Positions 1 to 7,783 of a stretch of DNA of 14,580 bases are shown here, piece after piece. Location: assembly GCA_002494125.1 (NCBI GenBank), contig DLBD01000084.1, positions 1-14,580 on the forward strand. Direction: 5' to 3'. The notes beneath the pieces were generated by a model. It was not told where the DNA came from. It made no database searches and worked only from the letters and a program-made list of their open reading frames with translations. A program made the position numbers and the translations under genes. Source of the DNA: Ruminococcaceae bacterium UBA7030. GTDB taxonomy: Bacteria > Bacillota > Clostridia > Oscillospirales > Acutalibacteraceae. The number at the start of each line of letters is the position of its first letter. The stretch's first letter is position 1.

Positions 1-73
1 TTGGTATGACAACGAGAACTCTTACACATCACAGATGGTAAGAACAATCAAGTACTTCGCAGAGCTTGGTTAA
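1..73 (+). CDS. gap: Glyceraldehyde-3-phosphate dehydrogenase, C-terminal end (partial)
   Basis: Only the last 23 codons lie in the window, read from base 2 and ending at TAA 71-73. They encode WYDNENSYTSQMVRTIKYFA followed by ELG. The W-Y-D-N-E-x-x-Y/G-x-x-x-x-V-R/D pattern is the conserved C-terminal helix of type I phosphorylating GAPDH, the glycolytic enzyme that converts glyceraldehyde-3-phosphate, NAD and phosphate to 1,3-bisphosphoglycerate in the cytosol. The active-site cysteine and NAD-binding domain lie outside the window. A strong terminator follows 20 bp after the stop, so any pgk or tpi partner is not immediately downstream. The assignment rests on a short but characteristic stretch. 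Confidence 0.85.
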   Translation, partial: WYDNENSYTSQMVRTIKYFAELG

Positions 74-93
74 TCGAAATCCAATAAACAATT

Positions 94-120
94 AAGGCTG
101 TCCGACGGACAGCCTTTTTT
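94..120 (+). terminator. Rho-independent terminator after gap
   Basis: Ten base pairs, AAGGCTGTCC / GGACAGCCTT, close on a GAC loop and are followed by six T's (115-120, shared with the stem foot). It ends gap transcription. The minus-strand FtsH-like gene stops at 129 and reads into the same hairpin, but on that strand the T-run is only TTAATT, so termination there is probably weaker. Confidence 0.88.
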
Positions 121-128
121 ATTTACTC

Positions 129-1835
129 TTATTCAAATATTTCTTCAAATTCTTCCTTCGAAAGCGTTTCTTTTTCTATAAGAAGGTTTGCGGTTTTTTC
201 AACATATTTCCAGTTTTTCTCAAGGCTTGAAACCGCATTTTCCCAAGCTGCTTCAAGAACGCTTTGCGCTGATTTCATAACCTCTTTTTCGCCCTGCGCG
301 GAAAATATACGGTAGTCGATACCGGTGCTTATTGAAACGCAGGAAACCGCAAGTTCAGTTGCATCCTTTATATCTTTATTTGTACCGCTTGAAATCTTTG
401 AAGCGTCCTTACCTGAAAGAAGAAACTCACTTGCCCTTCCGCCGTAGCACACGGCGATTTTATTTTTTATATCTTCAACAGTCAGATAATTAATGTCCTC
501 TGTATTATCAATGAGCGTAAACCCGCCTGCACCGGAGGTTGTCGGACGAATTGTGACAAGCGAAATCTCACTTTTTGAAAGGAGCCTGCCAAGCACGGCA
601 TGACCCGCCTCGTGATAGGCGGTAAGACATCTTTCGTCCTCATTCTGATTTGAGTGCTTTTTAACATTGCCTTTGACGGTCATCTGGATTATTGCCTGTT
701 CAAAATCATCGGCGCAAACGGTTGTGCGGTTGTTTTTGACGCAGGTAATAATTGCCTCGTTTACTATACATTCAATTTCAGAGGAGCTGCAGCCGTAAGT
801 TCTGTTTGCAAGCGCATCAAAACTTACGTCGTCAGCCATATTCCGGTCTTTTGAATAAAGCTTTAACAGTTTAATTCTCGTCTGTTTATCAGGCGGTGCA
901 ATTACAAGTCGTCTGTCAAAACGGCCGGTTCTTACAAGCGCTTCGTCAAGGCTTTCCGCTCTGTTTGTAGCGGCTATTACCATTATTCCCTCGGAGGTAT
1001 TAAAGCCGTCTATTTCATTGAGAAGGGCGGTGATGATTGTGTTCATCTCTCTGCCGGCAGCTGAATTGTCGCTGCTTCGTGCAGAACCTACGCCGTCAAT
1101 TTCGTCAATAAAAATTACGCAGGGCTTATTAGCCTTTGCTTTTTTGAAAAGGTTTCTGACCTTTGAGGAACCTGCACCGACGAGCGACGAGCTGAATTCG
1201 CTTGCGTTAACGGCGATAAAATTAACTCCGGTTTCACCTGCAAAAGCTCTTGCAAGAAGGGTTTTGCCGTTGCCGGGAGGTCCTTCAAAAAGAATACCCT
1301 TTGGCAGTCTTGCGCCGCTTTGTTTGTATTTTTCATCCTTCATCATATCTGCAAGGAAAAGCAAATCTTCTTTGATTTCCTCCATACCTGCAACATCTGA
1401 AAAACGGGTTTTGATATTTTTACTGCTTTCAATATTATACTTTCCGCCCGGGTTAATCATTCGAAGAAGAACAAATATAAGCATTGCATAAATGAGTATT
1501 GAAAGATAAGGAATAATCTCACCCGAGATATTTCTCTCCTGAATTTCAATGTCAACGCCTTCGGACAAAAGCTCATTTCTGAACTGCTCATAGTCGGGAT
1601 AGTTTGTATAATAAACCTTGCCGTCCTCAAGCTTATAGGTGATTTTGTCCGTTTCCTCGTCGATTTTTACCTCGTCGATTTCGTTGTTTTTAACCTGGCT
1701 TACAAACTGAGTATAGCTCACTTTTGTCTGCCCCATTTTTGCAAGCTTCGGCGAAAACAGCACAAGCGCAATAAGTAAAAATGACGCAATGATTACGGCG
1801 TATTTTGTAAATGCTTTCTTTTTGCTCTTTCCCAT
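129..1835 (-). CDS. FtsH-like membrane AAA+ zinc metalloprotease (divergent paralogue)
   Basis: 568 residues with FtsH order: TM helix about 12-28, an extracytoplasmic segment about 30-105, TM about 107-126, then the AAA module and peptidase. Walker A is GPPGNGKT (185-192; usual FtsH has GTGKT). Walker B is VIFIDEID (240-247), and the second region of homology (285-309) keeps both arginine fingers in VRTGRFDR. The zinc site is complete: HEAGH (408-412) plus Asp488 in GTNKDI, matching E. coli His417/His421/Asp495. FtsH hexamers pull membrane and short-lived soluble proteins through the pore for ATP-driven degradation. The pore loop reads LVG (218-220) where FtsH has FVG. It is shorter than E. 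coli FtsH (about 644), with a brief C-terminus, and is probably not the housekeeping copy. It starts at ATG after AAGGAG, 17 bp downstream of the HTH regulator gene, so the two are co-transcribed. The regulator or envelope proteins may be substrates (inference). Confidence 0.93.
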   Translation of the reverse strand: MGKSKKKAFTKYAVIIASFLLIALVLFSPKLAKMGQTKVSYTQFVSQVKNNEIDEVKIDEETDKITYKLEDGKVYYTNYPDYEQFRNELLSEGVDIEIQERNISGEIIPYLSILIYAMLIFVLLRMINPGGKYNIESSKNIKTRFSDVAGMEEIKEDLLFLADMMKDEKYKQSGARLPKGILFEGPPGNGKTLLARAFAGETGVNFIAVNASEFSSSLVGAGSSKVRNLFKKAKANKPCVIFIDEIDGVGSARSSDNSAAGREMNTIITALLNEIDGFNTSEGIMVIAATNRAESLDEALVRTGRFDRRLVIAPPDKQTRIKLLKLYSKDRNMADDVSFDALANRTYGCSSSEIECIVNEAIITCVKNNRTTVCADDFEQAIIQMTVKGNVKKHSNQNEDERCLTAYHEAGHAVLGRLLSKSEISLVTIRPTTSGAGGFTLIDNTEDINYLTVEDIKNKIAVCYGGRASEFLLSGKDASKISSGTNKDIKDATELAVSCVSISTGIDYRIFSAQGEKEVMKSAQSVLEAAWENAVSSLEKNWKYVEKTANLLIEKETLSKEEFEEIFE

Positions 1836-1852
1836 ATTTCTCCTTGTTCAGA

Positions 1853-3217
1853 TTAACTTAACAGCTCTTCTATTGAGTTTACAAGCCGGCAATTATGTAT
1901 GACAAAATGGACTTTCGGAGATTCAATCTTGTTTACCGATACCCATTTACCGCTGTTAATATAGAAGTCAATGTTGTCAAAGCCGTCTTTTTTGCAGGTA
2001 GTAATTTTTGCCTTGCCTTTTTCTTCTTCAAGAAATTTAAGAAACTTTGACTCTTCGCCCTCGCGGTAGATTGTCATAAGTGGCTTTGCCAGTGAAAGAA
2101 GGTAATCTGCTTTTTTGTTATAATATTCCACCTGCTTTTTGCTTGTGGTGGTTGTTAACATTGTGGTTTCCTGGTTATTTGAAATACATTCCCCCTGCAT
2201 TGCGGCAGAGCCTGAAACTGCAAGAATCTGTGACATCATATATACAGGCGTGCTTTCAAAATAGTAAGGGTTTATATTTCCTTTTATATAAAGCGGAAGC
2301 CAGCCCTTAAGACCGAGAAGCATTTCACTTACAGGACGGTTAATATTATGTATAAGGTCAAGTGAAATCCCTTTAGTTATGAGGGCATTCACGGCTTTGA
2401 CAAGCTTGTCGAACTGGTCGGAGTCAACCTCTTTCATTGGTATGTCGCTGTATAAGAACATACGCCTTTTCGACTGCGACAAAACTGTATATCTGAAGAA
2501 ATCTGCCTCTGCTTTTTTCATTCCGTCAATGCCGTAATAATGCTTGGTTATCTTTGGCATTATCGGGCTTGAGGGAAGCTTTTGCTCTCCAACAGTGTCA
2601 GCAAGGTTTACAATGCTTTCGTTGAAAGCATGAAGAAACTCTTCAACTTCCTTGCTTTTGTCGTCGATTGAAAGAAGCCATAGTTTTATCTGCTTTGCAT
2701 AGTTTTCCTCGTCTGTAAGCTCGGTCTTTGCAATTCCCGTTACAGTGCTGACTTTTTCAAAATCATAGTCGCTGTTGTAGTGCCTTGTTATATAAGAAGC
2801 AACTTTTTGCGAAAAGCCTTCAGGGTCAGAGGGCGCTCTTGTTCCGTTTTTAATCCTTGATATAAACGATGCGTCATAGTTCATACTGTATGCCAGGTCG
2901 GAAACATTTATTTTAAGCTCCTGAATAATCAGGTTTAGCCTGAAAATAAATGCGTCCGTCTTATATCCCTTGGCGGGGATTTCCTCTTCAAATGCACGGC
3001 GGATTTCGTCTGCCTCTCTGCTGTTTGGCGCAAAGCCCGAAAGGGTGCAAATAGCGTCTATGATTGCATTGTATTGAACACTGCCATATCTTGGCGTACG
3101 CTTGTTGTTTATATATTTGCTGATTTGTGAGGGCGAGATGCCCGTAACCTCGGAAAGCTTTTTTGCGGTTATTTCAAGCTTGTCCAAATAGTGTTTCATC
3201 TGTATGCCAAAGCTCAT
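1853..3217 (-). CDS. Transcriptional regulator with two XRE-type HTH domains and an unassigned C-terminal domain
   Basis: 454 residues. Two helix-turn-helix units are visible: residues 14-42 (ITAKKLSEVTGISPSQISKY then INNKRTP) and residues 103-129 (NVSDLAYSMNYDASFISRIK then NGTRAP). Both have the Cro/C1 pattern of 'S.IS.i.nG.R.P'. Residues about 220-385 form a larger domain rich in aromatic residues, including IHNINRP (290-295 region) and GLKGWLPLYIKGNINPYYFE (about 302-321). I have the impression that this C-terminal block recurs in other Firmicutes regulators but cannot name it or its ligand; it is likely a sensing or effector domain. No membrane helix is seen. The ATG start is preceded by AAAGGAG. 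It is the first gene of the operon with the FtsH-like protease and faces the large surface-protein gene across a palindrome-bearing intergenic region, so self-regulation and control of the neighbour are plausible. Confidence 0.85.
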   Translation of the reverse strand: MSFGIQMKHYLDKLEITAKKLSEVTGISPSQISKYINNKRTPRYGSVQYNAIIDAICTLSGFAPNSREADEIRRAFEEEIPAKGYKTDAFIFRLNLIIQELKINVSDLAYSMNYDASFISRIKNGTRAPSDPEGFSQKVASYITRHYNSDYDFEKVSTVTGIAKTELTDEENYAKQIKLWLLSIDDKSKEVEEFLHAFNESIVNLADTVGEQKLPSSPIMPKITKHYYGIDGMKKAEADFFRYTVLSQSKRRMFLYSDIPMKEVDSDQFDKLVKAVNALITKGISLDLIHNINRPVSEMLLGLKGWLPLYIKGNINPYYFESTPVYMMSQILAVSGSAAMQGECISNNQETTMLTTTTSKKQVEYYNKKADYLLSLAKPLMTIYREGEESKFLKFLEEEKGKAKITTCKKDGFDNIDFYINSGKWVSVNKIESPKVHFVIHNCRLVNSIEELLS

Positions 3218-3260
3218 AGTAATTCTCCTTTAGCGCGTATAATTATCCGATGACACTATT

Positions 3261-3306
3261 TTAATATATCTAATTAATAATTATCACAAGTTGCCTTATT
3301 TGTCAA
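3261..3306 (-). promoter_or_regulatory. Candidate promoter(s) of the HTH-ftsH operon
   Basis: On the minus strand a TTGACA box (plus 3301-3306) lies exactly at the palindrome centre, with GATAAT (plus 3280-3285) 15 bp away, a short spacer. An alternative is TTGTGA (plus 3284-3289) with a 17-bp spacer to TATTAA (plus 3261-3266). In the first case the -35 sits inside the palindrome; in the second the promoter lies just beyond it. A choice cannot be made from sequence alone. Confidence 0.4.
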
Positions 3307-3324
3307 TGACAAATAAGGCAACTT
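3288..3324. repeat. Perfect 18-bp inverted repeat around a single central base (candidate operator)
   Basis: AAGTTGCCTTATTTGTCA (3288-3305) and its exact reverse complement (3307-3324) flank one A at 3306. Neither side is followed by a T-run, so this is not a normal intrinsic terminator. It lies between the divergent HTH regulator and surface-protein genes. A dyad of this perfection between divergent promoters fits a dimeric regulator's operator; the double-HTH protein encoded beside it is the obvious candidate (inference). Confidence 0.7.
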
Positions 3325-3329
3325 AGTTG

Positions 3330-3358
3330 TTGAGAGGATAAAGATAACTTAATATGAA
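3330..3358 (+). promoter_or_regulatory. Candidate promoter of the repeat-containing surface protein
   Basis: TTGAGA (3330-3335), a 17-bp spacer and TATGAA (3353-3358) form an imperfect sigma-A-like promoter that begins 6 bp after the palindrome. The start codon 3388 is preceded by AAAGGGGG (3373-3380), a strong ribosome site at 7-nt spacing. The -10 is weak, so the call is tentative. Confidence 0.35.
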
Positions 3359-3387
3359 ATTGACACTAATATAAAGGGGGAATCTTT

Positions 3388-6300
3388 ATGAAGAAAACAA
3401 TAGCGGTTATACTTGCCGCTCTTATGGTACTTACGGTTATGCCGATGACCGTATTTGCCGAGGAAAGCAGTATAAGTGAAATTGTTTTTACTGCAAAAGA
3501 AGACAAAGTAGTGTATGAATACACCAACGGCTATAAGGCTTACGATGAACGCGGCGAGTGGTTCTATTATTATATGCCGGATTTTGCAGTAGGAGATCAG
3601 CTCACCATTATCTATGATGACACAACTTCGGAAACCTATTATTATCAGAAGAATAATTCTGACTATACGGGCCACTTTGTTTCATCAAACGGTGAGAAAA
3701 CACTTGACGACTACGACGTCAGAACTCAGTATGACAGTGAGTTTGAGCAAAGCTATGACAATCAGTACACATATGGAGAGTATACTTATTACGTAGCGCT
3801 TAATGATCCTGAAGTATCGGGTAACGAGGGATATTTCAAAACCTCTTGCGAGTTTACTTTCGCACCAAATCCCGTAACATCAATCGAGGTTGATTTTGCG
3901 CCGATTGTCCTTACTGAAAACAAGGACGGTCAGTATATGTATGACGGTAATTATGAGAGATATTTTAATTACCGCTTCAATTATTTTGTTGAGGGTAATA
4001 AAATAATACTTCATACTGCTGATGAGGATATTGTTTATACCTGCGCACAGACAACAAACAGTTACGGCCAGACCATACTTGATTTTGTTGACAAGAATGG
4101 CAACCTTTATCCCGTTGAAAGCTTCGTTTATGATGACGGGCAGCAAACAAACCACTGGACAGGCGGTAACACCTACAAGGTAAAGTACACCTATCTCGAC
4201 CATTTTGAAACTACATTTGATGTAAGAGTTGATGAAGCGCCTACAGCTATATCCGTTGCCGGATACAAAGAGGGCTCGGCACTGAAGAACACCGGTGGTT
4301 ATACTACAACGGACAGTTACGGCAGAAGTTATTACCGTTATGTAACACCGTCGCTTTGCTACGGCGACACAGTTCTTACCGTGACTTATCCGACGCAGGG
4401 CGAAAGGGTTTATCACGTTGAGTCAAGATATAACGAGGAGTTTGAATATACATATTATGTGTTTGTTGACAAGGACGGCAACGAGTTAACGGAATATGTC
4501 GGCGTTGTTGACGACCAGGACGAAAATCATTGGGACGTCGGCGAGCACACCTACCACTTTGAGCTTTACGGACTTTCAACGCAGGACTTCACATTTACTG
4601 TTGAGGAAGCGCCGATTGATTTTGAGCTTGACGGATACAGCGGCGGAAGTGCTCTTGAAAACGACAACGGTTATTATGAATATGATGATCACGGCGAAAT
4701 GTATTACAAGTACTATTTGCCGGGAGTTTGTTCAGAGGGTGTAACTCTTACGCTCAAGTATTCAAATGCTCCCGATAAAGTTTATACCGCAACGCAGTTT
4801 TATGATGAAGACGGCGAATATTATTACTGGGAATTTTTGGATGAAAACGGCAACGCGCCGAACGGTTGCCCGTATGTTAATGATCCCCAGGGCTCAGAAC
4901 ATTGGGGTGTAGGCGAACACACATATACGGTTCGTCTCGGCGATATATCAAAGCAGTACACCTTTACCGTTGAAGAGGCTCCTTCGGATTTTGAAATTGA
5001 GGGATTTGACGGCGATGTAAGTGTTATGGAAAACACAAACGGTATGGTGAGTATCGGCGATGATGACGAGGAGTATTTTGAATACTGGCTTCCGGGTATT
5101 ATTGAAGAGGGAAGAAGTTTAACCCTTAAATATTCAAGCGGCAAAGAGGTTGTTTATAACGCAGTTTTGAAACACGATGACGAGTATGATAATGATTACT
5201 TTGAGTTTGAAGATGCAGACGGAAACACTATCAATGTTTACGCTTATTCCGACCAGGATGAAAACCACTGGGGCGTAGGTGAGCATACATATTATGTAAA
5301 CTGCGAGGGTGTTGTTAAAGAGTATACCTTTACTGTAACACCGGGCGCAGAGAGAGTTGAGTTTGAATTTGCACCTCAGTACAAAACGACCTTCTTTGAA
5401 AACACAGACGGATATTATGACGATGTATCCAAAACGTTTATTTATAATGTTCCGAATCCTGTTGAAGAGGGCAACGTTATCACGTTTTACTATCCCGAAG
5501 AATCAGGCTTGGAACCGACTGTATTTACTTGTCAGAGGGTGACAAATCCTAATAATCCGGATGATAATTATTTTGCATTCGTTGATGAAGACGGCAACGA
5601 GCTCGAAGAATGGATTCACTATACTTATGAACAGTTTGAAAGCCCGTTTGAGCTTGGCGAAAATCACGTTGCAATCTCGATTGGTAATTTTGAAGCAGAG
5701 GTTGTTTTTACAGTGCTCGGAGGACCTACGGGCATAGAATTCCAGCTTAACGGCAGTGTTGTAATTTATGAGGAAACAAGCGGTCATTACGAAACTGATG
5801 CGTCAGGTGAATCATTCTTCCGCTATGATTATTACGACGAAGTATTATTCCGTGAAGGAAATGTGATCACCCTTCAGTTTAGTGACGGCAGAGACAATAT
5901 AGATTACGAGGCTGTATTGATTGAGCGTGAAGGATGGAGCGAAATACGGTATGTAAATGTTAATGACGAAAGCGATGTTCTTGACATATTTACAGCCGTT
6001 ATTAAAGACACACAGTTTGATTATCACTGGGGTGTGGGTACACACACTGCAAACATCGTTTACGCTGACTGCTCCTGCGCATTTGATGTTACTATTGCAC
6101 AAAGCAATGTTGCTTCAATAGTATTCAGCTATGCAGGCGACACTCCCGCACTTGCCGAAGGCGAGGATATGATTGAAAGATTTCCTGACGCTGAATCTCA
6201 GCCCGTTATGGTTTACGATTTAGGCAAGGCTATACTTCAGGACGGCAATACACTTACCGTAAATTATATTGACGAAACCTCAGAGGTTTACACAGTCAGA

Positions 6301-7659
6301 TACGATGAGGAGCTTGATTTCTACGGCTTTATTGATGAGAATGGCAAAGTGCTTGACGCAAAATATGCAAGTATTATTGACGACCAGATTGAATCGCCAT
6401 GGGAAAAGGGGCTTCATTCCTTCTCAATCTGCTATATGGGCGCTTATGCCGAGGCAGAGGTTTATATCGGTGAGCCTGAACCTGAAATTCCTTGGGTAAT
6501 GGGAGTTGAGGTTTACGACCAAAACGGCAACACATATTCAGACGGTGACACAATTACGCTCTCTCCGGATGATTCAATATTTATCTATTTCATAACAGAC
6601 CCGAGAAATGAAGAGCACGGCATATCACCGTTTGTCGGCTTCTCCGACGGCTTTTCGGAGGGCACGCTTACAACAGCCGGCTTTACCGTTGTAACAGGCG
6701 AGGCGACTGATTTCGGTTATGAGGTTGAGCACGAGGGAGCATTCGGCTTAAAGATAACTGCGAAAGACCTTATAGGCGGAACTAACGGTACTCTTGGTTA
6801 TTACCTATATGAGCTTCCTAAGGATTGGAGCTGGGCTGATTTTAACAACTTTGATTTTGCAGGAACTCCTCGTGCTGCCGAGTATTCACTCGATTTCCTC
6901 GTTGTAAAAGAGGGCTGGAATTATGTTGGCGGAAATTGGTATTATGTTAAGAATAATGCTCCTCTTACAGGTTGGGCAAGCATTAAGGGAGTATGGTACT
7001 ATTTCGACGCTGACGGAGTTATGCAGACAGGCATAACAAACGTAAAGGGCAAGGATTACTACCTTGCTGCAAACGGAGCAATGCAGACAGGCTGGATTAA
7101 GGAAACCTATGAAGACGGCTATTACAATTGGTATTACGCTGATTCAAACGGCGTTCTTCTCCGGGGCTGGCAGAAAATCGGCAACGTTTGGTACTATCTA
7201 ATGCCGAATGAATACTTCATGATTTTCGGTACGGACGCAGAAATTAACGGCGCAACCTACCGTTTTGCAAAGTCGGGCGCAATGGTAACAGGCTGGCAGC
7301 AGATCTCTGCAGGCTGGAACTACTTTACAGCTTCGGGCGCTATGGTTAAAAACGCTTGGCAGCTAATAAATAAAGTATGGTATCATTTCGATGAAAGCGG
7401 ACTTATGCAAAAGGGCTGGGTACAGATTGGCTCAAGCTGGTACTATATGAGCGGCTCAGGAGCGATGCAGACAGGCTGGGTAAAGGTCGGTAATTACTGG
7501 TATTACTTCAACTCCTCAGGCGTAATGCAAACCGGCTGGCTTCGCGTTTCAGGCAAGTGGTATTATCTTGAAAGTTCGGGAAGAATGAGAACTGCAAACC
7601 TAACATATAAAGGCAAGGTTTACAGATTTAATTCATCAGGCGCATGCCTTAATCCGTAA
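3388..7659 (+). CDS. Large secreted multi-repeat protein with cell-wall-binding (choline-binding-type) repeats
   Basis: 1423 residues. A Sec signal peptide covers 1-24 (KK, hydrophobic core, cleavage after VFA). Residues 27 to about 1035 hold eight diverged repeats of about 122-135 residues, very rich in Tyr, Asp and Glu. Their signature is 'EGN.LTL.Y.dg...Y.........F.D.dGN.l......DQ.ENHW.VG.HTy.v......yTFTV..AP'. Residues about 1036-1170 form a separate beta-rich-looking domain with no counterpart in the repeats. Residues 1177-1423 hold about 12 cell-wall-binding units of about 20 residues (GW...G.WYYF..sG.MqT), the family that binds choline in pneumococcal proteins and other wall polymers in many clostridia. 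No catalytic domain is recognised, so adhesin, scaffold or surface-layer roles are more likely than an enzyme. The last unit ends YKGKVYRFNSSGACLNP, like the neighbouring NlpC/P60 protein. It has its own terminator. Confidence 0.88.
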   Translation: MKKTIAVILAALMVLTVMPMTVFAEESSISEIVFTAKEDKVVYEYTNGYKAYDERGEWFYYYMPDFAVGDQLTIIYDDTTSETYYYQKNNSDYTGHFVSSNGEKTLDDYDVRTQYDSEFEQSYDNQYTYGEYTYYVALNDPEVSGNEGYFKTSCEFTFAPNPVTSIEVDFAPIVLTENKDGQYMYDGNYERYFNYRFNYFVEGNKIILHTADEDIVYTCAQTTNSYGQTILDFVDKNGNLYPVESFVYDDGQQTNHWTGGNTYKVKYTYLDHFETTFDVRVDEAPTAISVAGYKEGSALKNTGGYTTTDSYGRSYYRYVTPSLCYGDTVLTVTYPTQGERVYHVESRYNEEFEYTYYVFVDKDGNELTEYVGVVDDQDENHWDVGEHTYHFELYGLSTQDFTFTVEEAPIDFELDGYSGGSALENDNGYYEYDDHGEMYYKYYLPGVCSEGVTLTLKYSNAPDKVYTATQFYDEDGEYYYWEFLDENGNAPNGCPYVNDPQGSEHWGVGEHTYTVRLGDISKQYTFTVEEAPSDFEIEGFDGDVSVMENTNGMVSIGDDDEEYFEYWLPGIIEEGRSLTLKYSSGKEVVYNAVLKHDDEYDNDYFEFEDADGNTINVYAYSDQDENHWGVGEHTYYVNCEGVVKEYTFTVTPGAERVEFEFAPQYKTTFFENTDGYYDDVSKTFIYNVPNPVEEGNVITFYYPEESGLEPTVFTCQRVTNPNNPDDNYFAFVDEDGNELEEWIHYTYEQFESPFELGENHVAISIGNFEAEVVFTVLGGPTGIEFQLNGSVVIYEETSGHYETDASGESFFRYDYYDEVLFREGNVITLQFSDGRDNIDYEAVLIEREGWSEIRYVNVNDESDVLDIFTAVIKDTQFDYHWGVGTHTANIVYADCSCAFDVTIAQSNVASIVFSYAGDTPALAEGEDMIERFPDAESQPVMVYDLGKAILQDGNTLTVNYIDETSEVYTVRYDEELDFYGFIDENGKVLDAKYASIIDDQIESPWEKGLHSFSICYMGAYAEAEVYIGEPEPEIPWVMGVEVYDQNGNTYSDGDTITLSPDDSIFIYFITDPRNEEHGISPFVGFSDGFSEGTLTTAGFTVVTGEATDFGYEVEHEGAFGLKITAKDLIGGTNGTLGYYLYELPKDWSWADFNNFDFAGTPRAAEYSLDFLVVKEGWNYVGGNWYYVKNNAPLTGWASIKGVWYYFDADGVMQTGITNVKGKDYYLAANGAMQTGWIKETYEDGYYNWYYADSNGVLLRGWQKIGNVWYYLMPNEYFMIFGTDAEINGATYRFAKSGAMVTGWQQISAGWNYFTASGAMVKNAWQLINKVWYHFDESGLMQKGWVQIGSSWYYMSGSGAMQTGWVKVGNYWYYFNSSGVMQTGWLRVSGKWYYLESSGRMRTANLTYKGKVYRFNSSGACLNP
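3466..6492 (+). repeat. Eight tandem ~125-residue coding repeats
   Basis: Protein boundaries by eye: 27-161, 162-283, 284-407, 408-530, 531-653, 654-779, 780-905 and 906-1035. Repeats 3-5 are closest to each other (nearly equal length, 123-124 residues; DQDENHWDVGEHTY versus DQDENHWGVGEHTY in repeats 3 and 5). Repeats 1 and 8 are the most diverged. At the DNA level the matching stretches differ mostly at third codon positions, so these are old, selected repeats and not a recent expansion. Each looks like an immunoglobulin-type beta module ending in TFTV, but I cannot assign a named domain family. Confidence 0.8.
6916..7656 (+). repeat. Cell-wall-binding repeat tail, about 12 units
   Basis: Units of about 20 residues with GW...WYY and G.MqTG. 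Units 3, 6 and 12 have lost the leading Trp (GITNVKGKDYY, GTDAEINGATY, ANLTYKGKVY). Unit 4 is longer, with an insertion (ETYEDGYYN). Loss of aromatic residues suggests that those units are structural and do not bind ligand. Confidence 0.85.
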
Positions 7660-7670
7660 TAAAAATAACA

Positions 7671-7706
7671 AAAAGGTGCAGTTCGGCATGAGCTGCACCT
7701 TTTCTT
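7671..7706 (+). terminator. Rho-independent terminator after the multi-repeat protein
   Basis: An 11-bp stem AAAAGGTGCAG / CTGCACCTTTT (7671-7681 and 7693-7703) with an 11-nt loop ends in TTTTCTT. It lies 11 bp after the stop codon and separates this gene from the promoter of the NlpC/P60 gene. Confidence 0.88.
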
Positions 7707-7721
7707 ATAGCTTTACACAAT

Positions 7722-7750
7722 TTGACTATTTCGACAAAAAGGAGTATAAT
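7722..7750 (+). promoter_or_regulatory. Sigma-A-type promoter of the NlpC/P60 gene
   Basis: TTGACT (7722-7727), a 17-bp spacer and a consensus TATAAT (7745-7750). Transcription should begin near 7757. AAGGAG (7766-7771) precedes the ATG at 7784 by 12 nt, a rather long spacing. The promoter begins only 15 bp after the preceding terminator, so the two secreted-protein genes are separate transcription units. Confidence 0.85.
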
Positions 7751-7783
7751 ATTATGGACTAATTTAAGGAGAAGCATTTTGTT

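Noticed and set aside
1018..1491. 157-codon open frame antisense to the FtsH-like gene
   Set aside because: It runs opposite to a gene with intact AAA+ and protease motifs and has no recognisable domain or ribosome site; a frame shadow.
3288..3324. Palindrome read as an intrinsic terminator of either divergent gene
   Set aside because: It lies upstream, not downstream, of both genes and lacks a T-run on both strands.
3360..3365. TTGACA at 3360 as the -35 of the surface-protein promoter
   Set aside because: It is only 22 bp before the start codon and overlaps the ribosome-site region, leaving no room for a -10 and leader.
3880..4416. 178-codon open frame antisense within the multi-repeat protein gene
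   Set aside because: It overlaps a well-supported secreted protein and mirrors its repeat codons; hydrophobic and Cys-rich content arises from reverse-complemented Tyr/Asp/Glu codons.
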